NCBI GenBank assembly: GCA_030740295.1
Contig: JASLXP010000831.1
Location: 1 to 6,552 of the forward strand
Direction of reading: 5' to 3'
Length of the DNA stretch: 6,552 nucleotides
From: Planctomycetota bacterium
GTDB taxonomy: Bacteria > Planctomycetota > PUPC01 > JACPCR01
Part shown: in pieces, positions 1-5,523 of the stretch
How the letters are laid out: each line of letters starts with the position of its first letter
How positions within the stretch are numbered: the first letter of the stretch is position 1
Position numbers and translations under genes: made by a program
Notes under the pieces: generated by a model
The model's input: the letters and a program-made list of their open reading frames with translations, nothing else
Databases searched by the model: none
Told to the model about the DNA's origin: nothing

Positions 1-753
1 GCGCACTGTCTGGATTTCTCGACCACGAACAAACTTGGCGATTTTGCGGACCCCTTCGCGACACTGGTCACGCCTGCTCAAGATTTCGTTCAATGAATCG
101 TCTGCACGGATGCGACTGTCACAAACCACCAGAGTACAGTCCGCGGGAATCATCGGTACGAAATTAACTTCGAGGCTATGGCAGTCCAACTTAAATGCCA
201 TACCAGCCTGGCCAAGGACGCTGGCCGCGGGCGCAATAAGGTCGCAATGGACGCCAACGAATTCGGTTTCGGCTTTCTGACAGAGCCGGGCAATATCGAC
301 CGGGTCACGTTCTTCCCCGGCAAGATGCAGGTAGGTCAACGCGGCGGCCACCGTGAGCGCAGACGATGCGCCGAGCCCTGCCTCCACGGGGAGATTACCG
401 GCGAGGACCGCATCAAACCCATTCGGCTTCAGTTCCCAATCCTGATCTGCGAGGTCGGCCACTCCCTTTACGTAATCAAGCCAGTGGACCTCATCACCGC
501 ATTGCAGCTCAGCAATGTCAAAAAAATCGGTGCGGTCGAGATACACCGAGTGAATGCGCACGGTGTTGCTGTCGTTAGGTCTGAAGGCCAGCACGGCACT
601 CATGTCCACCGCCACCGGCAAAGCCTGGCCGCCGAAATGTTCCGTGTGGTCGCCGAGGAGATTGACGCAGCCGGGGGCGCGGGCGTAGCCGGCCGGTTCT
701 CCGTCGAACCTCTCTCCAAATTCAAGCCTGGCTTCCCGAAACAGTCGGTTCAT
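1..753 (-). CDS. Galactokinase-family GHMP kinase (GalK-like), C-terminal part beyond window, catalytic residues substituted
   Basis: Galactokinases phosphorylate galactose at C1 with ATP in the cytoplasm. The 251 visible residues (start ATG at 753-751, open to the left edge) follow the family closely. Residues 26-39 (APGCVNLLGDHTEH) match the galactose-binding signature APGRVNLIGEHTDY. Residues 122-132 (PVEAGLGASSA) are the GHMP ATP-binding loop. Residues 159-184 match the QKAEHxFxGxxCGIMDQ..S..G segment, and 190-195 match the DCRSLE motif. The start puts APG at residue 26, as usual for the family; no Shine-Dalgarno is visible. The oddity is the active site. The arginine and aspartate needed for chemistry (Arg37 and Asp186 in human GALK1) are Cys29 and Ala174, the galactose-contacting Tyr236 aligns with Ile224, and GEHTDY is GDHTEH. 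It may therefore be a kinase for another sugar, a regulator, or a pseudokinase. Family membership is secure; function is not. The third GHMP motif (GGGFGG) would lie outside the window. It is divergently oriented to the exported-protein genes. Confidence 0.88.
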   Translation of the reverse strand, partial: MNRLFREARLEFGERFDGEPAGYARAPGCVNLLGDHTEHFGGQALPVAVDMSAVLAFRPNDSNTVRIHSVYLDRTDFFDIAELQCGDEVHWLDYVKGVADLADQDWELKPNGFDAVLAGNLPVEAGLGASSALTVAAALTYLHLAGEERDPVDIARLCQKAETEFVGVHCDLIAPAASVLGQAGMAFKLDCHSLEVNFVPMIPADCTLVVCDSRIRADDSLNEILSRRDQCREGVRKIAKFVRGREIQTVR

Positions 754-785
754 GGCGGGGATGGTAATGGGGTAGAGAGGAGGAT

Positions 786-806
786 CAAGATGGTTGATGG
801 TTGATG
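786..806 (+). repeat. Degenerate tandem heptamer repeat, left array (GTTGATG)
   Basis: Three consecutive 7-bp units are visible: CAAGATG (786-792), GTTGATG (793-799) and GTTGATG (800-806). Two units are identical and the first is degenerate. The same unit recurs at 844-871 on the other side of a hairpin. The region is intergenic, upstream of both flanking genes. Function is unknown; it could be a repetitive element or protein-binding repeats. Confidence 0.7.
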
Positions 807-828
807 GGTAAGAGCAATGAGCAGGGAG

Positions 829-843
829 CGTGGCTTCGCCACG
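829..843. other. Perfect short hairpin between the two heptamer arrays
   Basis: The sequence CGTGGC-TTC-GCCACG forms a perfect 6-bp stem with a 3-nt loop. It is not directly followed by a T-tract, since the nearest run of T is at 866-870, so it is a poor match to an intrinsic terminator. Its central position between two heptamer arrays suggests it is part of the same repeat element or a binding site. Confidence 0.6.
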
Positions 844-871
844 GTTGATAGTTAATGGTCGATGGTTTTTG
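844..871 (+). repeat. Degenerate tandem heptamer repeat, right array (GTTGATG)
   Basis: Four consecutive 7-bp units are visible: GTTGATA, GTTAATG, GTCGATG and GTTTTTG. The first three each differ from GTTGATG by one base. The array starts directly after the hairpin at 829-843 and ends 25 bp before the Shine-Dalgarno of the propeller gene. It is in register with the same unit seen at 786-806, though the two arrays are separated by 37 bp of non-repeat sequence. Confidence 0.65.
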
Positions 872-896
872 ATATGGCACCAGTTGTCACTTTTTC

Positions 897-900
897 AGGA
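897..900 (+). promoter_or_regulatory. Shine-Dalgarno fixing the start of the propeller gene
   Basis: AGGA at 897-900 lies 7 nt before the ATG at 908. It supports that ATG over the in-frame GTG at 830, which sits inside the hairpin and would put 26 residues in front of a normal signal peptide. Confidence 0.6.
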
Positions 901-907
901 ATCCATC

Positions 908-2194
908 ATGAAACACGCTTTGCTCACTCTCCTGCCGTTCTCCTTTTGTACATTGGCCTCCGCTGGCAATTGGCCGCATTGGCGCGGGCCTAAGCTCGAT
1001 GGCGTCAGCGGTGAAACAAATCTTCCGACCGAATGGAGCTCCACGAAGAATGTTGCGTGGAAACTGAAGCTGCCCGGCCCTGCAGGAGCAACGCCTGTGG
1101 TGTGGGATGAAAGAGTTTTCTTGAGCTCAACTGATGGCAAGGATCTCATCCTCATCTGTGTCAGCACGGATGGGAAAGAACTGTGGCGACGAAAGACTTC
1201 GTCCGGCAACAGGGCTATCCGTAGGGACGAAGGGAATTATGCGTCACCGTCCCCCGTAACGGACGGCAAGCATGTCTGGTGCATGATGGCAAACGGCGAC
1301 ACCGCCTGTTTCGATTTTGAGGGAAAAGAAGTCTGGAAACGAAAACTGTCGCAGACGTTCGGTCCTTTCAAGAACCCCTTCGGTATGGTCTCCACGCCAC
1401 TCCTGCACGGTAAGGCGCTCTACCTGCAACTGATTCACGGAAACATTCGAACACCGGCGGCCGACGAAGCCCGCATTGTGGCTGTCGATAAATTGACCGG
1501 CAAGGACATCTGGACGCATGTACGCAAGAGTGACGCATACCACGAGAATAAACATTCGTACGCGTCGCCCATGTTGTATGACGATGGGCAACTGAGATTC
1601 CTGATTACGCACGGCGCGGATTACGCGACAGGCATCGATCTTGAATCCGGCAAAGAGATCTGGCGCCTGGGAGGACTTAACCCGCAAAAGGACCCAAAGA
1701 AGCGTTATCACAAAACGCTCCGCTTCGTTTCGTCGCCCGCCGCCGGGGACGGGATCATAGTTGTCCCGACTGCCAAGAATGGCCCCGTCTTCGCCATCAA
1801 CGCGGATGCAAAAGGAGATGTTACTGGCGACAAAAAGGCCATCCTGTGGAAACGCGCGATGAATACCCCCGATGTTCCCTGTCCGCTGATCAGGAATGGC
1901 CTGGTTTACCTGTGCCGCGAGAATGGCAACCTGATCTGCATGGATGCCAAGACCGGCAAGGAGCACTACCAGGAACGGACACACGTCATGCGGCACCGAG
2001 CGTCGCCGGTGTTCGCCGACGGCAAGATCTATCTCTCAGCCAGAGATGGCAAGGTGAGTGTGGTCAAAGCCGGTGAGAAATTTGAATTGCTTTCGCAGAA
2101 TGATCTGGGCGAATCGCTGTCCGCTTCACCTGCGATTTCGAACGGCACGATCTATCTCAGGACGTTCGACCATTTGTGGGCGATCAGGAAGTGA
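908..2194 (+). CDS. Exported eight-bladed PQQ-like beta-propeller protein (BamB/quinoprotein type)
   Basis: The product is 428 residues. Residues 1-19 are a type I signal peptide: MKH, then a hydrophobic stretch ending ASA|GN, with no lipobox. The mature N-terminus (residues 21-30, NWPHWRGPKL) has the WRGP pattern common in planctomycetal and verrucomicrobial propellers. Eight blades can be read, often with a 'TP/SP..ddgk.Y' strand and a 'G..D..tGK..W' turn: about 62-96, 113-146, 162-203, 219-252, 275-315, 323-355, 365-396 and 405-426. A GKELW/GKEVW/GKDIW/GKEIW/AILW series marks the turns of the first five blades. Eight blades match PQQ dehydrogenase and BamB-like domains, but there is no haem motif and no residue pattern I can tie to PQQ binding, so it is probably non-enzymatic and used for binding or scaffolding outside the cytoplasm. 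It lies 45 nt ahead of the large carbohydrate-active-type gene and is probably co-transcribed with it. The fold is secure; the partner is unknown. Confidence 0.9.
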   Translation: MKHALLTLLPFSFCTLASAGNWPHWRGPKLDGVSGETNLPTEWSSTKNVAWKLKLPGPAGATPVVWDERVFLSSTDGKDLILICVSTDGKELWRRKTSSGNRAIRRDEGNYASPSPVTDGKHVWCMMANGDTACFDFEGKEVWKRKLSQTFGPFKNPFGMVSTPLLHGKALYLQLIHGNIRTPAADEARIVAVDKLTGKDIWTHVRKSDAYHENKHSYASPMLYDDGQLRFLITHGADYATGIDLESGKEIWRLGGLNPQKDPKKRYHKTLRFVSSPAAGDGIIVVPTAKNGPVFAINADAKGDVTGDKKAILWKRAMNTPDVPCPLIRNGLVYLCRENGNLICMDAKTGKEHYQERTHVMRHRASPVFADGKIYLSARDGKVSVVKAGEKFELLSQNDLGESLSASPAISNGTIYLRTFDHLWAIRK

Positions 2195-2239
2195 TGCCGG
2201 TCCCGGGGCGTCACGCCGTAGGGTCACCTGCAATCGACA

Positions 2240-3574
2240 ATGATGCGATCCCTCATACCTCTTCTCTGCTTCTCTTCGCTCCTGCTTTGCCGATTTGCCG
2301 GAGCCCAGAGTATTCTCCTGAACGCGAGTTTTGAGCGTGACGAGTTCAACCTGCGTGCGGAAAGGGCTTACATCGAAGGTGGCCGGGATGCGCATTGTTT
2401 TCAGAGCGACCGGATGGCCGATTCCTGGAACACGCGTGGGGCTGTTCGTTGGATTCACACGGGCAGTCAACACGGCGAGAGTTGTATGGCGGTTGGGAAC
2501 AGGGGAACGATTGCGCAGAGCTTCAGTGCTTACTCCGGAACGCCCATGGGTGGCAAGCGAAACTGGCGGGCCGTGAAGTCCGTCCCGATTCGGCGGCCGG
2601 AACGGCTGTTTGGCACGGTGCGGTTTTCCGTTTTCGCAAGGGCTGAGAAGGCCGGGCAGAAACTTGCGCTCACCATCCAGCTCGGAAGGCTGGCCTCGAA
2701 AAAGCAGGTCTTCGATGTCAATGAAGAATGGAGCAAGTTTGAGGTTGTGCTGTCCGCGAAAGATCAGGTCGCCGCCTGGAAGAAAAAGCCGCAAGTGCCA
2801 CACACCATCGCCTTCACTGCCGGCGCGTTGGGCGATGGTGAAATCTTTCTGGATACTGCCGCGGCCTCGGAGGAAACAGGTGATGCTCCAAATCTCATCT
2901 ACAACCCAGGATTCGACCGCCGGGTGACGACGACCAAAGGCTCTTTCTATGATGACGGCCCGGACGGTTATCCTTCCGGTTGGAGCCGGCCGCTCAAGTA
3001 CAGCGTCCACCCGCCACAGCATTACTACATCTGGACCGGTTGGCATCATTACTTCAGCGAGATTCGGGGCCGGGCCGAGTTGGATACGATGCTGTCGCAC
3101 GGCGGTTCCCGTTCTCTGCGGATGAGTGTGCTTCCCGGCGACGAGATGTACGTCGAGAGCATCCCCATCGTAATCCACCAGAAAGAGCCCGCGTATATCA
3201 AAGTAAGTATGTACGTTCGTGCGGACAGGCTTCGGGACTTTGACATCCAGGCCGTGAATGAAGATGGCCGTTACCTCTGGGGTACCCCGTGGACCGATTA
3301 CGGCGGCGGCATCGGCGCGGGCACGCATGATTGGCTCTACGTTCGGAAATACTTCTGTTACGAGAATCCGATCCGGGAACTGCGCGTTCGAATCTGCGCT
3401 AGGGGAATGAATGGCTCGACCCGCGATTTCGTCGCCGGTCGAACGTATCCGCGCCCAGCATCTGATTGGCCCGGGCGGACGCGGCGGCAATGCGAATCGG
3501 TTGAAGGAAGGGGACAAAATTCTGGCGGATGGACCTCGACCGGCAAAGGTCGGACAGTATTCGGAAGTAGCTGA
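2240..3574 (+). CDS. N-terminal part of a frameshifted exported multidomain protein: signal peptide plus two CBM4/9-like jelly-rolls
   Basis: The open frame encodes 444 residues, of which about the first 399 look real. Residues 1-22 form a signal peptide (MMRS, hydrophobic 5-17, AGA|QS). Two jelly-roll modules follow. Module one opens with ILLNASFE (25-32) and closes near GEIFLDTAAASEE (about 200-212). Module two opens with NLIYNPGFD (218-226), has a 'HGGSRSLRMSV' segment, and runs to about 399. The N-x-S/G-F-E/D opening and F-D closing strands are typical of CBM4/9-like carbohydrate-binding modules. After about residue 399 the frame turns arginine-rich and low in pattern until its stop at 3572-3574, while the +1-shifted frame starting at 3411 carries sensible protein. 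I read the two frames as one gene broken by a 1-nt indel. ATG ATG at 2240/2243 has only a weak, distant Shine-Dalgarno. It follows the propeller gene by 45 nt. Confidence 0.8.
   Translation: MMRSLIPLLCFSSLLLCRFAGAQSILLNASFERDEFNLRAERAYIEGGRDAHCFQSDRMADSWNTRGAVRWIHTGSQHGESCMAVGNRGTIAQSFSAYSGTPMGGKRNWRAVKSVPIRRPERLFGTVRFSVFARAEKAGQKLALTIQLGRLASKKQVFDVNEEWSKFEVVLSAKDQVAAWKKKPQVPHTIAFTAGALGDGEIFLDTAAASEETGDAPNLIYNPGFDRRVTTTKGSFYDDGPDGYPSGWSRPLKYSVHPPQHYYIWTGWHHYFSEIRGRAELDTMLSHGGSRSLRMSVLPGDEMYVESIPIVIHQKEPAYIKVSMYVRADRLRDFDIQAVNEDGRYLWGTPWTDYGGGIGAGTHDWLYVRKYFCYENPIRELRVRICARGMNGSTRDFVAGRTYPRPASDWPGRTRRQCESVEGRGQNSGGWTSTGKGRTVFGSS
3401..3406 (+). promoter_or_regulatory. Possible internal ribosome binding site before ATG 3411
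   Basis: AGGGGA lies 4 nt before the ATG at 3411, the first in-frame start of the downstream reading frame. It would allow separate translation of the C-terminal part, but the resulting protein would lack a signal peptide and begin inside a jelly-roll's last strand. It may be a chance purine run within the coding sequence. Confidence 0.3.
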
Positions 3575-5486
3575 TGGCTTTCTGAATACCTTCAACTTGA
3601 TCGTCACTGAGCTGGACACACGTTCGTTGCCGGCGCGTCCTGCCGATCATCCGGTCTTTGAATGGGTGGTCGATATCACTGGCCTGGATGCCAGCGAAAA
3701 GAGCATCTTCCATTTCACTTCGCATCCCTTCGCCACGATGACGCGCTGGGATGAAAAGCTGCCACCGATCCGCAAGGTCGAGGTCAACGACCATCACGAG
3801 ATCGAAGTCAACGGCAAGCCGTTCTTCATGATTGGGCACAGCCATCAGAACTGGAATTTCCGAACGCGCGCAACGCCGGAAGCCTGCCGGGAATGGGGCC
3901 TGACTTCGCCGTTCCGCTGGGGCAGTACCGAAACGGCGAAAGAGGGATGGGAGAAGGCCAACCTCTACGTGGGCGAGTGCTTCTACAAACCGAGGCGCAA
4001 ACAGCCTTTGACGGAAGACGTCCTCCGCAGTATCGGCGAAGGCAAGTTCCCGGGCGTAATCTGTATGAACACGGGTGGAGCGGAATCCGGCGTCGGCCAT
4101 CGCGGCGAGGCTGCTCTAGAGACGATCACTCAACTGAATGATAAAATTCGGCGACTCACCGGGCGTCCCATCTCAATCACGTCCGGTGGCGATGGCGCCA
4201 ACTGGCTGGTTCTGCGCCGGCTGAAGATGTTCGATGTGATGTTTCTCGAATGGGAGGCATGGGGGCCGCGCAGGATCAACGTCCATCTCTTTCCACACCA
4301 CAAAGGTCGCAAGCTGGCCGCAGTTCATCTGCCCCAGATTTACGATGACAATCCTTACGAGCTGGTGCGCTTCGAGCTCTACCAGAGCATCCTCGAAGGG
4401 GCACGGGGCTTTCACGGCATCCACGGTTTCGGCGACCAGACGCTGCTCCGCGCTCTTGCCGGTGAGATTCGCGGCCTGGAGCGTTACATCTTTTCTCACG
4501 ACCACGCCGAAATCTCGGCCGAGCCCGATGTCTTTTACCGGGCTACCAGGGCGGGCGACAAGATCGGCATCATGGCCACCAGCGCAGCGCCCGTCATCGG
4601 CGGCGACTGGGCCTGGCACAGGGACAACAAAGCTTCCGGACAGGCGGCGCATTCAGGCAGCAGCAGTTACGGCCCGCGCCGAACGGCTTCGGGCTTTAAC
4701 CATCACGCTTTCTGGGGCCTCAAGCCCATCGAGGTCGCGCCTGGCGACCGTGTCACCCAGTCCGTTTACATTCCTGAAACGTCGAAGACGAACGCCATCT
4801 TTCTGCTGCTTGAAGGCGACGCGAGCTGGAATCACATCGCTTACTGGGGCGATTTTAATTACGACACTTTTGCCCGATTGCACGGGGGCGACCGGGACGA
4901 ATTGAACGCCCGTTTCTGGCTCGCAGCCCATCTCTATAACATGGCCTGGGGCACGCATTTCACAGGCGACATCATGAGCCCGCACATCTTCCCGGAATCA
5001 AGCTTTCACCGGATGGGCGACCTGCCTGCCCGGGGCGGATGGACAGAGCTTTCCGTATCGGCCAAACGACTGGGGCTCACTGGCAAACTGCTCGCCGGCT
5101 GCGGCTACATGGAACTGGGCGACCCAATCCTCTGGGATCGAACTGCCCTGAGAAACACGCACGGCGAGACCGGGAAGGTCCTTTGCGATGACACCGTAGG
5201 CATCCCAAAGCCGCTGCTGAAGTCGGTACGATTCAACGTGCCGGGCCTCAAGGCAGGAACAAGAATCACCGTCATGTTCGAGGGCCGGGAGATCGTGGCC
5301 GAGGACGGATACTTCACGGACAGCTTTGAAGGGACAGACGCGTACGGTCAGACGAACGGAGGCGTCCTCGGCGACTACCTCTGCCAATACGATCCAGTGG
5401 ATCGATTTCCCACCAACCCCAAGAGCGGCTACGCCTACAACAACGGCAAAGTCGCCTGCCATGCTTATGAATTGGATTCTCCATAA
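3411..5486 (+). CDS. C-terminal part of the frameshifted exported protein: glycosidase-like TIM barrel, AYWG-type module and C-terminal beta-sandwich
   Basis: The frame encodes 691 residues (add 390 for numbering in the repaired protein). Residues 10-115 are a linker and a beta-sandwich-like segment. Residues 121-395 resemble a clan GH-A-like barrel: VEVNDHHEIEVNGKPFFMIG (123-142) is the usual entry into such domains, and EIRGLERYIFSHD (352-364) followed by a hydrophobic strand is the usual exit. Candidate acidic residues are Glu189 (GECFY), Glu225 and Glu280/Glu282 (FLEWEAW); no definite pair can be assigned. Residues 413-580 contain HSG, VAPGDRVTQSVYIPE, AYWG, GDLPARGGW and ILWD in the order of a module seen in planctomycetal and verrucomicrobial exported proteins, with about 50 extra residues between AYWG and LP. 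Residues 605-688 end with FEGREI, DGYFTDSF and HAYEL, like the closing sandwich of glycosidases. The substrate is unknown. The ATG at 3411 overlaps the upstream frame by 164 nt and is probably not the true start. Confidence 0.8.
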   Translation: MARPAISSPVERIRAQHLIGPGGRGGNANRLKEGDKILADGPRPAKVGQYSEVADGFLNTFNLIVTELDTRSLPARPADHPVFEWVVDITGLDASEKSIFHFTSHPFATMTRWDEKLPPIRKVEVNDHHEIEVNGKPFFMIGHSHQNWNFRTRATPEACREWGLTSPFRWGSTETAKEGWEKANLYVGECFYKPRRKQPLTEDVLRSIGEGKFPGVICMNTGGAESGVGHRGEAALETITQLNDKIRRLTGRPISITSGGDGANWLVLRRLKMFDVMFLEWEAWGPRRINVHLFPHHKGRKLAAVHLPQIYDDNPYELVRFELYQSILEGARGFHGIHGFGDQTLLRALAGEIRGLERYIFSHDHAEISAEPDVFYRATRAGDKIGIMATSAAPVIGGDWAWHRDNKASGQAAHSGSSSYGPRRTASGFNHHAFWGLKPIEVAPGDRVTQSVYIPETSKTNAIFLLLEGDASWNHIAYWGDFNYDTFARLHGGDRDELNARFWLAAHLYNMAWGTHFTGDIMSPHIFPESSFHRMGDLPARGGWTELSVSAKRLGLTGKLLAGCGYMELGDPILWDRTALRNTHGETGKVLCDDTVGIPKPLLKSVRFNVPGLKAGTRITVMFEGREIVAEDGYFTDSFEGTDAYGQTNGGVLGDYLCQYDPVDRFPTNPKSGYAYNNGKVACHAYELDSP
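3422..3455 (+). other. Probable frameshift junction within the large exported-protein gene
   Basis: The upstream frame is convincing to about DFVA (ending at 3436) and the downstream frame from about VERIRAQHL (starting at 3438). Skipping a single base near 3437 joins them into one 1081-residue protein, because 2240-5486 minus one base divides exactly by three. The joined segment would supply the closing beta-strand that the second jelly-roll otherwise lacks. No stop codon, slippery heptamer or prfB-like signal is visible here, so mutation or sequence error is likelier than programmed shifting. The exact base cannot be fixed; any point from 3408 to 3574 is formally possible. Confidence 0.65.
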
Positions 5487-5512
5487 GCTGGCGCGAGAGA
5501 AGTGGATGCTTC

Positions 5513-5517
5513 AGGGA
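5513..5517 (+). promoter_or_regulatory. Candidate Shine-Dalgarno for the downstream propeller gene
   Basis: AGGGA lies 6 nt before ATG 5524. It favours that start over the in-frame ATG at 5614, whose only purine-rich stretch (AGAAGG) directly abuts the start codon with no spacer. Confidence 0.45.
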
Positions 5518-5523
5518 CAACGA

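Larger units (their letters stand above)
754..907. other. Divergent intergenic region
   Basis: This 154-bp gap lies between the start of the leftward galactokinase-like gene and the start of the rightward propeller gene, so promoters for both directions should be here. It holds two heptamer-repeat arrays, a perfect hairpin and the propeller gene's Shine-Dalgarno. I see no convincing sigma70-type -35/-10 pair: TTGATA at 845-850 resembles a -35 box but is itself a repeat unit and has no good -10 at the right distance. No small gene is supported. Confidence 0.7.

Noticed and set aside
178..804. A 208-residue plus-strand open frame
   Set aside because: It is antisense to the galactokinase-like gene, whose family motifs read clearly on the minus strand.
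829..870. Intrinsic terminator made of the CGTGGC/GCCACG hairpin and TTTTT
   Set aside because: The T-run begins 22 nt after the stem, too far for an intrinsic terminator, and no gene ends just upstream on either strand.
845..876. Promoter with TTGATA (845-850) as -35 and GATATG or TGATAT near 870-876 as -10
   Set aside because: The -35-like hexamer is a unit of the heptamer repeat, the -10 candidates match poorly, and the spacing is 19-20 bp.
830..907. In-frame GTG start at 830 for the PQQ-type propeller
   Set aside because: It falls inside the hairpin and repeat array, would add 26 residues before a normal signal peptide, and ATG 908 has a well-placed AGGA.
2207..2217. Small inverted repeat GGCG-TCA-CGCC between the propeller gene and the large gene
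   Set aside because: It has only a 4-bp stem and no T-tract, so it is likely chance in GC-rich sequence.
3421..3455. Programmed ribosomal frameshift site
   Set aside because: I see no slippery heptamer, no in-frame stop, no prfB-like Shine-Dalgarno/stop arrangement and no strong downstream stem, so a plain indel or sequence error is simpler.
2126..3619. A 497-residue open frame on the minus strand
   Set aside because: It lies antisense to the convincing plus-strand signal peptide, jelly-roll modules and the end of the propeller gene. Its translation is rich in Arg/Pro with no recognisable domain, as expected of a GC-rich antisense shadow.
3399..4100. A 233-residue minus-strand open frame
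   Set aside because: It lies antisense to the barrel-containing frame, has no recognisable motif and no ribosome site that I can see.
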